NCBI GenBank assembly: GCA_046295655.1
Contig: JBKBMT010000002.1
Coordinates: forward strand, 62,001-126,000
Length of the DNA: 64,000 bases
Direction: 5' to 3'
Origin: JBKBMT01 sp046295655
GTDB lineage: Bacteria; Pseudomonadota; Alphaproteobacteria; Rhodobacterales; Rhodobacteraceae
Under the pieces are notes generated by a model. The model had not been told where the DNA came from and did not search any database. It worked only from the letters and a program-made list of their open reading frames with translations. Each line of letters opens with the position of its first letter. Positions within the stretch are counted from its first letter, which is position 1. Below are positions 1-9,570 of the stretch, piece after piece. Position numbers and translations under genes: made by a program.

Positions 1-79
1 ACGGTTTCAGGCGCAACAACTCGCCGGATCGTCGCCGATTTCTCGCCGTGTCATCGGATTGGCGCGGTGCCCGTGATGC

Positions 80-2236
80 TCACGACCCACGGTGCCCAAG
101 GCGCAGTGCCTTGGCTTCCTGCCGGCGGGCATGCAGAACCGGCTCGGTATAGCCCGACGGCTGCTTCCGGCCGCTGAACACGAGATCGCAGGCGGCGCGG
201 AAGGCAGGCCCGTCGAAGCCCGGCGCCATGGGGCGATAGGCGGGATCGCCTGCGTTCTGACGGTCCACCACCGCGGCCATGCGGCGCATCGCGGCCATCA
301 CGAAGGCGTCGGACACCACACCGTGGTGCAGCCAGTTGGCCAGCACCTGCGAAGAGATCCGGCAGGTCGCGCGATCCTCCATCAGGCCGACGTCGTGGAT
401 GTCGGGCACCTTGGAGCAGCCGATACCCTGGTCCACCCAGCGCACGACATAGCCGAGGATACCCTGCGCGTTGTTCTCGACCTCCTCGCGCAGCTCCTGC
501 TCCGACCAGTTGCGGCCCTCGGCCAGCGGGATCGTCAGCAGATCCTCCAGCCGCCCGCGCGGCCCCCCGGCGGCGATCTCGGACTGGCGGGCGTGGACGT
601 CCACGCGGTGATAATGCGTGGCGTGCAGCGTCGCGGCGGTGGGGCTGGGCACCCAGGCGCAGGAGGCGCCGGCTTCGGGATGGGCGATCTTCTGCTCGAG
701 CATCGCCGCCATGAGATCCGGCGCGGCCCACATCCCCTTGCCGATCTGCGCCCGTCCGCGCAAGCCGCAGGCCAGACCGATGTCCACGTTTCGGTCCTCG
801 TAGGCGCGGATCCAGGGCGTGGACTTCATCTCGCCCTTGCGACGCATCGGCCCGGCCTCCATCGACGTGTGGATCTCGTCGCCGGTGCGGTCGAGGAAGC
901 CGGTGTTGATGAAGGCGAGCCGCGCCTTCGCCGCCCGGATGCATTCCTTGAGGTTGACCGAGGTGCGCCGTTCCTCGTCCATGATCCCGAGCTTCACGGT
1001 ATTGCGCGCCAGCCCCAGCGTATCCTCGACCAGGTCGAAGACCCGACAGGCGAACTCGACCTCGGCCGGGCCGTGCATCTTTGGCTTCACCACATAGACC
1101 GAGCCATGCACCGAGTTCCGGGGACCGTCCGCGCGGCGCAGATCGTGCAGGGCGCAGAGCGTCGTGACGAAGGCATCCATGATTCCCTCGGGCACCTCGG
1201 CGCCGTCACGGTCGAGGATCGCGGGGCTGGTCATCAGGTGGCCGACGTTGCGCACCAGCATCAGGGCTCGGCCTTTCAGCACCAGCTGCCCGCCGTCGCG
1301 CGCGGTGAAGTGCAGATCCTCGGCCAGCACCCTGCGGAAGCTGCGGCCGCCCTTCTCCACCGTCTCGGCCAGGTCGCCGCGCATCAGGCCAAGCCAGTTG
1401 GAATAGGCCAGAACCTTGTCCTCGGCGTCGACGCACGCGACCGAATCCTCGCAATCCATGATCGCCGACAGCGCCGATTCCAGACGTATGTCGGAAATCC
1501 CGGCCCGGTCCTGCGCGCCGATGCGGCTGGTCCGGTCGATGTCGAGGATCAGGTGCAGACCGTTGTTGCGCAGCACGATTGCGGTCGGCGCATCGGCGGA
1601 TCCGGCGTATCCGGCAAGACGGCCAGGGTCGGCCAGCGCCGGAACCAGCTGGCCGTCCTGCAGGCTGTAGCGCTCCACATCCGCATGGCTTCCCGCCGCC
1701 AGGGGCGCCACGGAATCCAGAAACGCCCGCCCCCAGGCGATGACCCGCGCGCCGCGTTCGGGATCATACCCACCCTCCGGCGGTGGATCACCCAGCGCGT
1801 CGGTCCCGTAGAGCGCGTCGTAAAGCGAGCCCCAGCGCGCATTCGCGGCGTTGAGCGCGTAGCGCGCATTGGTGATCGGCACGACGAGCTGCGGCCCCGC
1901 GACGGCGGCAATCTCGGGGTCGGTCCCGACGGTCTCGACCTCGAAGTCCGGACCATCGGGCAGCAGATAGCCGATCCGCACCAGGAAGTCGCGATAGGCT
2001 GCCGCGTCATGGGCCTGACCGCGCCGGGCGCGGTGCCAGTCGTCGATTTCGGTCTGAAAGCGTGTGCGTGCGGCCAGAAGGGCGCGGTTCTCCGGTCCGA
2101 GTTCGTGCAGGACCTTCGCCAGCCCCGCCCAGAACGGCCCGGGGTCCACCCCGCTCCCCGGAAGCGCCCGGCCCTCGACAAAGGCAGCAAGCTGCGCGTC
2201 AACCGCCAGTCCGGCGCGTTCCACCCGTCCACCCAT
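80..2236 (-). CDS. glcB: Malate synthase G
   Basis: Condenses glyoxylate and acetyl-CoA to malate in the cytosol. The protein aligns along its whole length with the single-chain G form, including the stretches VKPKMHGPAEVEFA, GIMDEERRTSVNL and WVPSPTAATLHA. The C-terminal MEDRATCRISSQ segment belongs to the C-terminal part of the G-form enzyme. About 718 residues compares with 723 for the E. coli enzyme. I chose the ATG at 2236 because GGAGG lies five bases upstream; an in-frame ATG at 2251 has no comparable ribosome binding site. It stands alone, with no isocitrate lyase or glycolate oxidase gene in view. With mcd at 53-55 kb, it could use glyoxylate from either glycolate or the ethylmalonyl-CoA pathway. 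Confidence 0.96.
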   Translation of the reverse strand: MGGRVERAGLAVDAQLAAFVEGRALPGSGVDPGPFWAGLAKVLHELGPENRALLAARTRFQTEIDDWHRARRGQAHDAAAYRDFLVRIGYLLPDGPDFEVETVGTDPEIAAVAGPQLVVPITNARYALNAANARWGSLYDALYGTDALGDPPPEGGYDPERGARVIAWGRAFLDSVAPLAAGSHADVERYSLQDGQLVPALADPGRLAGYAGSADAPTAIVLRNNGLHLILDIDRTSRIGAQDRAGISDIRLESALSAIMDCEDSVACVDAEDKVLAYSNWLGLMRGDLAETVEKGGRSFRRVLAEDLHFTARDGGQLVLKGRALMLVRNVGHLMTSPAILDRDGAEVPEGIMDAFVTTLCALHDLRRADGPRNSVHGSVYVVKPKMHGPAEVEFACRVFDLVEDTLGLARNTVKLGIMDEERRTSVNLKECIRAAKARLAFINTGFLDRTGDEIHTSMEAGPMRRKGEMKSTPWIRAYEDRNVDIGLACGLRGRAQIGKGMWAAPDLMAAMLEQKIAHPEAGASCAWVPSPTAATLHATHYHRVDVHARQSEIAAGGPRGRLEDLLTIPLAEGRNWSEQELREEVENNAQGILGYVVRWVDQGIGCSKVPDIHDVGLMEDRATCRISSQVLANWLHHGVVSDAFVMAAMRRMAAVVDRQNAGDPAYRPMAPGFDGPAFRAACDLVFSGRKQPSGYTEPVLHARRQEAKALRLGHRGS

Positions 2237-2302
2237 CGCATCCTCCGGCATACCGCCGCATACGATTAGGAAGAACCGTGGGGATAGGCAACCGCCGCAC
2301 CG

Positions 2303-2473
2303 TCACTGGCGCGGATTTGCGTCGGCCCGGGGTGGGCGGGCGTTCCGGCACCGGTCGGAACAGTAGCGGACACGGCTCCACTCACGCGCCCACCTCCTTC
2401 GCCACATGAACGGGCGGCCGCAGACGGCACAGGTCTTGCGCGGTAGGTCGGCCTTGCGGATCATCCTTGCCAT
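2303..2473 (-). CDS. DUF2256 family small zinc-ribbon-like protein
   Basis: A 56-residue protein beginning MARMIRKADLPRKTCAVCGR and containing a CxxC pair (residues 15-18) and a second Cys pair in RYCSDRCRNAR. The pattern LPxKxC-CGRPFxWRRxW-YCSDRC is the hallmark of the DUF2256 family, a small widespread bacterial protein of unknown function that probably binds one metal ion through its four cysteines. It is too short for most gene callers. It lies just upstream of glcB on the same strand, 66 bases from the glcB start. The function is unknown and I do not infer one from the neighbours. Confidence 0.88.
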   Translation of the reverse strand: MARMIRKADLPRKTCAVCGRPFMWRRRWAREWSRVRYCSDRCRNARPPRADANPRQ

Positions 2474-2542
2474 GCTGCGCGCCTCCGTCCGCCATCAGCC
2501 CCAACTTGGCGCGACGGATCGAGCTGACAAGAATAGCCGACG

Positions 2543-2881
2543 TCAATCCTGAACCAGCGGCTCGGCCATGGTCGGGTTGGGATCCTCGCCGGGCAGGGGT
2601 TCTGCGCCCATCGCGACGGGATCGACCTCGGCATCGGCAACGGGCGGATCGCCGGCGATCGAAAGCGGTTCGATGCCGGCAGTCGGCGTCGGATCTGCGC
2701 GGTAGCCGACCAGCATCACCGCAAGCGCAAGCATCAGTGCGGCGGCGGCGAAGAAGGCCAACACGGGGACGATCCGGTTCGTCCCGGCGGGACGGGCGCG
2801 GACCGAGGCCGGGTTGGACAGCACGCTCCAGCGGAAGGCGGAGGGCGGGGCGGAGGGCGGAACGGGCGGAAGGATGGGCAT
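2543..2881 (-). CDS. Hypothetical single-pass membrane protein
   Basis: A 112-residue protein with a proline-rich N-terminus (MPILPPVPPSAPPS), one hydrophobic helix at about residues 40-62 (VPVLAFFAAAALMLALAVML) and an acidic, proline-rich C-terminal tail. I do not recognise the family. The start at 2881 is preceded by GAAGG; a longer in-frame reading to 2968 is possible but has no clear ribosome site. It is divergent from pepN and 69 bases upstream of the DUF2256 gene on the same strand. The layout suggests a one-helix anchored protein with an exposed acidic tail. Confidence 0.6.
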   Translation of the reverse strand: MPILPPVPPSAPPSAFRWSVLSNPASVRARPAGTNRIVPVLAFFAAAALMLALAVMLVGYRADPTPTAGIEPLSIAGDPPVADAEVDPVAMGAEPLPGEDPNPTMAEPLVQD

Positions 2882-3000
2882 GGCTGCGGACCTTCGGTTG
2901 AGTTCTGGCTTGCCGGGGCAACGCAGATGCACCGGGTCGGTTCCACACCCTTGCGCCTCGCCCGCCATCCCCTATTCCTTGGGTCGAACCGGAGGATCGC

Positions 3001-5559
3001 ATGAGAGATGCCGCACCCCAGACCGTCCGCCTGTCGGATTATCGCCCCTTTCCGTTCCGCATCCGCTCGGTCGATCTGACCTTCCGGCTGGATCCAAAGG
3101 CGACGCGGGTGCTGTCGCGCATCGTGTTCGAACCGCGCGAGCCGGGGTCCGACCTGCGGCTTGACGGCGAGGGGCCGCGGCTCTTGCGTGCTGCGGTCGA
3201 GGGACGGGCGGTTTCGGTGAACCCGGACGACAACGGCCTGACCATTCCGGCCCGCCTGCTGCCCGACGATGCCTTCACCCTCGAGACCGAGGTGGAGATC
3301 GACCCATCCGCGAACACTGCGCTGGAAGGGCTCTACCTGTCGCGCGGGATGTTCTGCACCCAGTGCGAGGCCGAGGGTTTCCGGCGGATCACCTTCTACC
3401 CCGACCGGCCGGATGTCATGGCGCCCTTTGCGGTGCGGATCGAAAGCGACCTGCCGGTGATGCTGTCGAACGGGAACCCGGTGGCTCGGGGGCCCGGCTG
3501 GGCAGAGTGGCGCGACCCCTGGCCGAAACCGGCCTATCTGTTCGCACTCGTGGCCGGCGATCTGCGCGCGGTCTCGGACCGGTTCGTGACCCGATCCGGC
3601 CGGCCGGTCGATCTGAACGTCTGGGTGCGGCCGGGCGACCAGGGGCGCTGCGACTGGGCGCTGCAATCGCTGGTGCGGGCGATGCGCTGGGACGAGGATG
3701 CCTATGGCCGCGAATACGACCTCGACGTGTTCAACATCGTCGCGGTGGACGATTTCAACATGGGAGCTATGGAAAACAAGGGGTTGAACATCTTCAACTC
3801 CCGCTACGTCCTCGCCAGCCCCATGACGGCCACCGACGACGATTTCGCACGGATCGAGGCGATCGTCGCGCATGAGTATTTCCACAACTGGACCGGCAAT
3901 CGCATCACCTGCCGCGACTGGTTCCAGCTCTGCCTGAAGGAGGGGTTGACGGTGTTCCGCGATCAGCAGTTCACCGGCGACATGCGCAGCCACGCGGTGA
4001 AGCGGATCGAGGACGTTCTGGTGCTGCGCGCGCGGCAGTTCCGCGAGGATGCGGGGCCGCTCGCCCACCCGGTCCGGCCCGAGAGCTTTGTCGAGATCAA
4101 CAACTTCTACACAGCCACGGTCTACGAAAAGGGGGCCGAGATCGTTGGCATGCTGCGCCGCCTCGTCGGCACCGAAGGATATGACCGCGCGCTCGCCCTG
4201 TTCTTCGACCGCCACGACGGACAGGCGATCACCGTCGAGGACTGGCTGCGCTGCTTCGAGGATGCGACCGGGCGCGACCTGTCGCAGTTCGCGCGGTGGT
4301 ATGCGCAGTCAGGCACGCCCCGACTGCGGGTCGAGGAGGACTGGGACGGCGCGACCTATCGGCTGACCCTGTCGCAGCACACACCACCCACCCCCGACCA
4401 GCCCACGAAAGACCCGCTGCACATCCCGGTTGCCGTAGGGCTTCTGAACCCCGACGGGACCGAGGCCGCGCCGACGCGGCTGCTGGAACTGACCGAAGCG
4501 CGGCAGGGCTTTGCCTTCGACGGTCTGGCGGCGCGTCCGATACCCTCGATCCTGCGGGGCTTCTCGGCGCCCGTTATCGTCGAGCACGAGCGCAGCGACG
4601 CCGAACGCGCCTTCCTGCTGGCGCACGACAGCGACACCTTCAACCGGTGGGAGGCGGGCCGCGCACTGGCCAAGGCGGTGCTGACCCGGATGGTGACCGA
4701 CGATGCAAGCCCGGGGCCGGAGTGGCTGTCCGCTGTCGAGGCCATGTTGCGCGACGAGAGTCTGGACCCTTCGTTCCGCGCGCTGGCGCTTCGGTTGCCG
4801 TCGGACGACGACATGGCCCAGACCCTGCACGACGCCGGCATCGTGCCGGACCCGGACCGCATTCACGCCGCGCGCCATCGCCTGGCAGGGCGTCTAGCCG
4901 CGCACCTGTCCCCGCATCTCGGCCCGATGATCGCGGTGCTGACCGTCGGCGGGCCCTACAGTCCCGACGCCCGTTCGGCCGGCCAGCGCGCCCTGCGGCT
5001 TGCGGTGCTGGGCTTGCAGACGCGGCTGGACGGCGGGCAGGCTGCGGCCACAGCTTTTGCCGCAGCAGACAACATGACCGACCAGACCGGCGCGCTGGCC
5101 TGCCTGATCGAGGCCGGAGCCGCGGGGGACGCCCTGGCGCGGTTCGAGCGGCAATGGGCCCACGACCGGCTGGTGATGGACAAGTGGTTCGGGCTCCAGA
5201 TCCTGCATGCCGCGCCGGCCGATGCGGTCGGCGTCACCGAAGCGCTGACCCGGCACCCCGCCTTCGACTGGAAGAACCCGAACCGGTTCCGCGCGGTGAT
5301 CGGCGCATTGAGCGCCAATCATGCGGGCTTTCACCGCGCCGACGGTAGCGGCTATCGCCTGGTCGCGAACTGGCTGATCCGGCTCGATGCGGTGAACCCG
5401 CAGACGGCAGCGCGGATGTCGACCGCCTTCGAGACCTGGCGGCGTTACGACGCAGGCCGGCAGACGCTTGCGCTGGCAGAGTTGAAGCGCATCCTGTCGA
5501 CGCCTGACCTGAGCCGCGACCTGCGCGAGATGACGGAGCGCATGACCGGGGAGGCCTGA
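3001..5559 (+). CDS. pepN: Aminopeptidase N (M1 family)
   Basis: A zinc metallo-aminopeptidase that removes N-terminal residues from peptides in the cytosol. The 852-residue length suits the bacterial PepN subfamily. The exopeptidase motif GAMEN is at residues 256-260. The zinc site HEYFH is at 291-295, with the third ligand Glu314 in LKEGLT, giving the expected HExxH-X18-E spacing. A beta-rich N-terminal domain precedes the catalytic domain and an alpha-helical C-terminal domain follows it. The gene is monocistronic, divergent from the small membrane protein, and ends 20 bases from the convergent lipoprotein gene. Confidence 0.96.
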   Translation: MRDAAPQTVRLSDYRPFPFRIRSVDLTFRLDPKATRVLSRIVFEPREPGSDLRLDGEGPRLLRAAVEGRAVSVNPDDNGLTIPARLLPDDAFTLETEVEIDPSANTALEGLYLSRGMFCTQCEAEGFRRITFYPDRPDVMAPFAVRIESDLPVMLSNGNPVARGPGWAEWRDPWPKPAYLFALVAGDLRAVSDRFVTRSGRPVDLNVWVRPGDQGRCDWALQSLVRAMRWDEDAYGREYDLDVFNIVAVDDFNMGAMENKGLNIFNSRYVLASPMTATDDDFARIEAIVAHEYFHNWTGNRITCRDWFQLCLKEGLTVFRDQQFTGDMRSHAVKRIEDVLVLRARQFREDAGPLAHPVRPESFVEINNFYTATVYEKGAEIVGMLRRLVGTEGYDRALALFFDRHDGQAITVEDWLRCFEDATGRDLSQFARWYAQSGTPRLRVEEDWDGATYRLTLSQHTPPTPDQPTKDPLHIPVAVGLLNPDGTEAAPTRLLELTEARQGFAFDGLAARPIPSILRGFSAPVIVEHERSDAERAFLLAHDSDTFNRWEAGRALAKAVLTRMVTDDASPGPEWLSAVEAMLRDESLDPSFRALALRLPSDDDMAQTLHDAGIVPDPDRIHAARHRLAGRLAAHLSPHLGPMIAVLTVGGPYSPDARSAGQRALRLAVLGLQTRLDGGQAAATAFAAADNMTDQTGALACLIEAGAAGDALARFERQWAHDRLVMDKWFGLQILHAAPADAVGVTEALTRHPAFDWKNPNRFRAVIGALSANHAGFHRADGSGYRLVANWLIRLDAVNPQTAARMSTAFETWRRYDAGRQTLALAELKRILSTPDLSRDLREMTERMTGEA

Positions 5560-5578
5560 ACGGCCGCCCGCCACATCC

Positions 5579-6172
5579 TCAGGTCTGGCAGTAGGGCTGC
5601 GAGCGCGTCCAGGCCGCCATCTCGGCGCGCTTGGCAGCGCTGCGGAAAGGCGCCCAGTCGCGGCCGAGGCCATGGCGGCCCCGCGTCCCCGCGACCATGC
5701 CGTCCTTCGGCACCTGAACAGCCGCGATCTGCACCGCACAGACCAGATTTGCGGCCCCGTCCTTGAGCTGTTCGGGGGTCCGGGCCTCGCAGCCGTAGCC
5801 GCGGGCGGTGCGCGGGTCTATCTGCGTCAGCCCGATCCAGCGCCCGCCGCCGCCAGAAGCGCGCGGGTTCCAAGTGCTTTCGTGTTTGGCAAGGGCCGAG
5901 AAAATGCCGACCCAGAAGGCGATCCGTTCCGCTTCGGTCGCGGTATTGTAGCCCGGGCAGAACTGTTCCGCGTCGGCAAGATCGGTCTCGACCAGCGAAC
6001 GGCCCTTGGTGGAGACGGCGGCGATTGCGGCGCGGGTCCAGTCCTCGGCTTCGGGGCGGTGATCCCAGCGCGTCACGGGGACGGCGGTTTCGCGGGCAGA
6101 GACATCGAGCGTACAGGCCGCAGGCGCGACAGCAAGCGCAACGGCGGCAAGACAGCGCGTCAATCCGTTCAT
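5579..6172 (-). CDS. Lytic transglycosylase-like (SLT fold) lipoprotein
   Basis: Predicted exported, cell-wall-acting protein of 197 residues. The N-terminus is a lipoprotein signal: hydrophobic residues 8-18 and a lipobox ending at Cys20 (VAPAAC). The mature part has a goose-lysozyme/SLT pattern: the likely catalytic Glu98 in LAKHEST, then RWIGLTQI at 111-118. Three cysteines downstream may form disulfides. The sequence supports the fold, but whether it cleaves peptidoglycan or only binds it is inference. It is convergent with pepN and divergent from gatB. Confidence 0.72.
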   Translation of the reverse strand: MNGLTRCLAAVALAVAPAACTLDVSARETAVPVTRWDHRPEAEDWTRAAIAAVSTKGRSLVETDLADAEQFCPGYNTATEAERIAFWVGIFSALAKHESTWNPRASGGGGRWIGLTQIDPRTARGYGCEARTPEQLKDGAANLVCAVQIAAVQVPKDGMVAGTRGRHGLGRDWAPFRSAAKRAEMAAWTRSQPYCQT

Positions 6173-6396
6173 CGATCAGTCCAGAGTGGCACCGGAAGCA
6201 GCGATCCGGCGTCGGAGTCGGTGCCCCATTTCCGCCGCAATGGGCAAGCCCGACTCCTTGCAACCTTCCGGCGACTGGCAGCAAGCTGCGCAGCCCATTT
6301 CCGCGCGTCGGCGGTTTTCCGCGCAGAATCCCGGTCTTGCCGGGCGAAGCGCAAGGGCGTAAACGCATTCGGCGACCGCCGCTGCCCGGAGGCCCG

Positions 6397-7908
6397 ATGC
6401 TCGACCTCAGCCATTCCCCGCCAGAACCCAAGCGCATCGCCGGCGTCACCGGAGAGTGGGAACTTGTCATCGGCATGGAAATCCATGCTCAGGTGTCTTC
6501 GGCGGCGAAACTGTTCTCGGGCGCCTCGACGGCCTTCGGGGCCGAGCCGAACAGCAACGTCAGCTTCGTCGATGCGGCCATGCCGGGCATGCTGCCGGTG
6601 ATCAACGAATTCTGCGTCGAGCAGGCAGTGCGCACGGGACTGGGGCTGAACGCCCGGATCAACCGGGTCTCGGCTTTCGACCGCAAGAACTACTTCTATC
6701 CGGATCTGCCGCAGGGCTATCAGATCAGCCAACTCTACCATCCGATCGTGGGCGAGGGCGAGGTGATCGTCGAGATGGGCCCCGGGGTTGCGCGCCGGGT
6801 GCGGATCGAACGGATTCACCTCGAGCAGGATGCGGGCAAGTCGATCCACGACATGGACCCGAACCTGTCCTTTGTCGATTTCAACCGCACCGGCGTCGCG
6901 CTGATGGAAATCGTGAGCCGTCCCGACATCCGGGGCCCGGAGGAGGCGGCGGCCTATGTCGCCAAGCTGCGCCAGATCCTGCGTTATCTGGGCACCTGCG
7001 ACGGGAACATGCAGAACGGCAACCTGCGGGCGGATGTGAACGTCAGCGTCTGCCGCCCCGGCGCCTATGAGAAGTATCAGGAAACGCAGGACTTTTCGCA
7101 CCTGGGCACGCGCTGCGAGATCAAGAACATGAATTCGATGCGCTTCATCCAGCAGGCCATCGACTTCGAGGCGCGCCGCCAGATCGCGATCCTGGAGGAT
7201 GGTGGCGCGGTGGTGCAGGAGACCCGCCTCTACGATCCCGATCGGGGCGAGACACGGTCGATGCGGTCGAAGGAGGAAGCGCACGATTATCGCTACTTCC
7301 CCTGCCCCGACCTTCTGCCGCTGGAGCTGGACGATGAATGGATCCAGGGCATCCGCGAGTCCATGCCGGAACTGCCCGACGCCAAGAAGGCGCGGTTCAT
7401 GGGCGATTACGGCCTGACCGATTACGACGCCAGCGTGCTGACGGCCGAACTGGAGGCCGCCGACTACTTCGATGCGGTGGCGAGCGGGCGCGACGGCAAG
7501 CAGGCGGCGAACTGGGTCATCAACGAGCTTTTCGGCCGGCTGAACAAGGAGGGCCGGGCCATCGCGGAGAGTCCGGTCAGCGCGGCGCAACTGGGCGGGC
7601 TGCTGGATCTCATCGCCGCCGGGACGATCTCGGGCAAGATCGCGAAGGATCTGTTCGAGATCTTGTGGACCGAAGGCGGCGACCCGGCCGAGATCGTGGA
7701 ATCCCGCGGCATGAAGCAGGTCACCGATACGGGCGCCATCGAGGCGGCTGTCGATGCGGTGATCGCGGCCAACCCCGCGCAGGTCGAGAAGGCAAAGTCG
7801 AACCCCAAGCTTGCCGGCTGGTTCGTTGGTCAGGTCATGAAGGCGACCGGGGGCAAGGCGAACCCCGCGGTGGTCAACGACCTGGTGACAGGGAAGCTGG
7901 GGCTGTGA
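6397..7908 (+). CDS. gatB: Aspartyl/glutamyl-tRNA(Asn/Gln) amidotransferase subunit B
   Basis: Subunit B of GatCAB, which converts misacylated Glu-tRNA(Gln) (and Asp-tRNA(Asn)) to the correct amide form. The 503-residue product starts MLDLSHSPP and runs into WELVIGMEIHAQV, the conserved start of the cradle domain. The segment DLPQGYQISQ and the C-terminal helical/YqeY-like domain (TGGKANPAVVNDLV) are present. The frame stays open upstream to 6025, but homologous proteins start at this ATG. gatA and gatC are not in the window. It is followed 83 bases later by the DUF4177 gene. Confidence 0.96.
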   Translation: MLDLSHSPPEPKRIAGVTGEWELVIGMEIHAQVSSAAKLFSGASTAFGAEPNSNVSFVDAAMPGMLPVINEFCVEQAVRTGLGLNARINRVSAFDRKNYFYPDLPQGYQISQLYHPIVGEGEVIVEMGPGVARRVRIERIHLEQDAGKSIHDMDPNLSFVDFNRTGVALMEIVSRPDIRGPEEAAAYVAKLRQILRYLGTCDGNMQNGNLRADVNVSVCRPGAYEKYQETQDFSHLGTRCEIKNMNSMRFIQQAIDFEARRQIAILEDGGAVVQETRLYDPDRGETRSMRSKEEAHDYRYFPCPDLLPLELDDEWIQGIRESMPELPDAKKARFMGDYGLTDYDASVLTAELEAADYFDAVASGRDGKQAANWVINELFGRLNKEGRAIAESPVSAAQLGGLLDLIAAGTISGKIAKDLFEILWTEGGDPAEIVESRGMKQVTDTGAIEAAVDAVIAANPAQVEKAKSNPKLAGWFVGQVMKATGGKANPAVVNDLVTGKLGL

Positions 7909-7991
7909 GGCTTCCCTGGGAACCCAAGGTGTCGCGGCTTGGGTCCGCCGGCAAACCGGACGGAAACCGCGATCAGGGATCGGGTGTGCAG

Positions 7992-8504
7992 ATGGCAACC
8001 TACGAATACCGCGTCGTCCCGGCGCCCCGGCGCGCGGGAAAGGTGAAGGGTGCCAAGACAGTCCCTGACCGCTTTGCCGGCACGCTGGCCCGGGTGATGA
8101 ACGACCTCGGCGCCGAGGGCTGGGAGTATCTTCGCGCCGACACGTTGCCGATCGAGGAACGGGTCGGGCTTACCGGCAGGACCACGAGCTTCCATACGCT
8201 TCTGGTGTTCCGTCGCGCGCTGTCGGCGCCCGCGGCGGAACCGGCAGCGGAACGGCTGGCGACCGAACTGGCACCGGATACGGCGGACCTGCCGCCGCCC
8301 GCGCCCGAAGGAGCGCCGGCCGATGCGGCTGCCGCGCTGCCCGAACCCGATGCGCTGGACCTTGCCGCGCGCCGGGCCGCTGCGCTGTCGCTGGCCTCGC
8401 GCACCGTGTTCGGCAAGACGCCGAAACTTTCAGCCGTTCCCGGACCCGGACAGGCACCGTCCGTCGGCCCCGCCGTTCCGCCCCGGGAGCCAGGGCGCGA
8501 CTGA
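7992..8504 (+). CDS. DUF4177 domain-containing protein
   Basis: A 170-residue protein whose first ~80 residues (MATYEYRVVPAPRRAGKVKG through SFHTLLVFRR) match the small DUF4177 fold, which usually begins with a strand of the form YEYKVV and contains LGAEGWEYL. The rest is a low-complexity Ala/Pro-rich tail ending in a short basic segment. No catalytic residues are evident and the function is unknown. It follows gatB on the same strand and is convergent with bolA, 11 bases away. Confidence 0.75.
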   Translation: MATYEYRVVPAPRRAGKVKGAKTVPDRFAGTLARVMNDLGAEGWEYLRADTLPIEERVGLTGRTTSFHTLLVFRRALSAPAAEPAAERLATELAPDTADLPPPAPEGAPADAAAALPEPDALDLAARRAAALSLASRTVFGKTPKLSAVPGPGQAPSVGPAVPPREPGRD

Positions 8505-8515
8505 CCGGCTGCCGA

Positions 8516-8767
8516 TCAGCCCTCGAGTTCGAGCGCCAGCGCGTGGATACGGCCCATGATCTCGGGGCCGAGCGCCGCGTGAACCGCGCGATGGCGTGCG
8601 ACGCGCGACAGCGGCGACAGAGCCGGCGCTGTCATCCTGACGCGGAAGTGGCTTTCGCCCGAACCGTCGTCCCCGGCATGGCCGCGGTGGCGATGGCTTT
8701 CGTTCAGCACCTCGAGGCGGGACGGCGCGAAGGCCGTCTCGAGCGCCTGTCTTATCCGGGTTTCCAT
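8516..8767 (-). CDS. bolA: BolA family protein
   Basis: An 83-residue protein with the BolA pattern: METRIRQALETAF, then LEVLNESHRHRGH and SHFRVRM, ending in the RHRAVHAALG helix. BolA proteins partner with monothiol glutaredoxins in Fe-S cluster handling and can affect transcription and cell shape. The ATG at 8767 is two codons inside a GTG at 8773; the ATG is preferred. It is divergent from the J-domain gene, with about 90 bases between them. I recall bolA and a J-domain gene next to cobS in other Rhodobacteraceae. Confidence 0.9.
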   Translation of the reverse strand: METRIRQALETAFAPSRLEVLNESHRHRGHAGDDGSGESHFRVRMTAPALSPLSRVARHRAVHAALGPEIMGRIHALALELEG

Positions 8768-8859
8768 CTGCACGGTTTTGCGCCTTTTTTCGTTGTCAAG
8801 ACCTTCAACATCTCGCGAAAGACCCTAGACTGTCCGGCCAGAGTCGGGAAGGCAGGGTC

Positions 8860-9486
8860 ATGAGCAAGGGATCGCCCTTCGATTTCGACATTCGCGTCTC
8901 GGCCGACAAGAAGCGGCGGGCACGGGGGCGCCGCGGCATGTCGGGTGCGGTCGAGGACGCGAACCATGTCTGCAGCGCCCCGGGTTGCGACGCGCCCGGC
9001 CAGTACCGCGCGCCGCGGTCGCCGGACCATCTGGACGACTACATCTGGTTCTGCCGCGACCATGTCCGGGAATACAATCTGAGGTGGAATTTCTTTCAGG
9101 GCCAGACCGAGGAGGAATTCCAGCGGTTTCTCGACCGCGACCGCGTCTGGGGCCGGCCGACGCGTCCGTTCAGCGCCGCCGCAGACGAAGGCCGGGCCTG
9201 GGCGCGACTTGGCGTCAACGACCCGCTCGAGATCCTGGGCGACAAGGGAACACGTTCCGGTCCGGCGCAGCCGCTGAGGAAACTGCCCCCCACCGAACGC
9301 CGCGCGCTTGACATCCTCGATGCCCGCGACAGCTGGAGCCGGGCCGAGATCCGCAAGCAATACAAGAGCCTGGTCAAGGATCTTCACCCGGATCTGAACG
9401 GCGGCAACCGGGCCGACGAGGACCGGCTGCAAGAGGTGGTCTGGGCCTGGGAACAGCTGAAGGACAGCCGCAACTTCCGCGATTGA
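8860..9486 (+). CDS. J-domain (DnaJ-like) protein with N-terminal Cys/His cluster
   Basis: A 208-residue co-chaperone-like protein. The J-domain is at the C-terminus (about residues 146-205) with the HPD tripeptide at 176-178 (KDLHPDLNGGN), which stimulates the ATPase of DnaK. Unusually for DnaJ, the N-terminal half has Cys38, Cys43, Cys65 and His68, which could form a metal site. There is no G/F or CxxCxGxG region, so this is a type III J-protein. A possible promoter, TTCAAC-N16-TAGACT at 8804-8831, lies just upstream, and AAGGCAGG forms the ribosome site. The client is unknown. Confidence 0.88.
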   Translation: MSKGSPFDFDIRVSADKKRRARGRRGMSGAVEDANHVCSAPGCDAPGQYRAPRSPDHLDDYIWFCRDHVREYNLRWNFFQGQTEEEFQRFLDRDRVWGRPTRPFSAAADEGRAWARLGVNDPLEILGDKGTRSGPAQPLRKLPPTERRALDILDARDSWSRAEIRKQYKSLVKDLHPDLNGGNRADEDRLQEVVWAWEQLKDSRNFRD

Positions 9487-9570
9487 GCCTGGCTCGACGC
9501 GGTCAGGCGGGCGGACCGTGCCGGAACAACCCCCTTGCTGCAAGACCCGGAGGCGGCAGCCCGACCCGTC

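Noticed and set aside
92..2269. A 725-codon open frame on the plus strand across malate synthase G
   Set aside because: It is the mirror frame of a clear enzyme gene. In GC-rich DNA the complement of a coding frame is often stop-free; the product is rich in His, Arg and Gly with no domain.
2734..4215. A 493-codon reverse frame over pepN
   Set aside because: Antisense shadow; pepN has GAMEN and HExxH in the forward frame.
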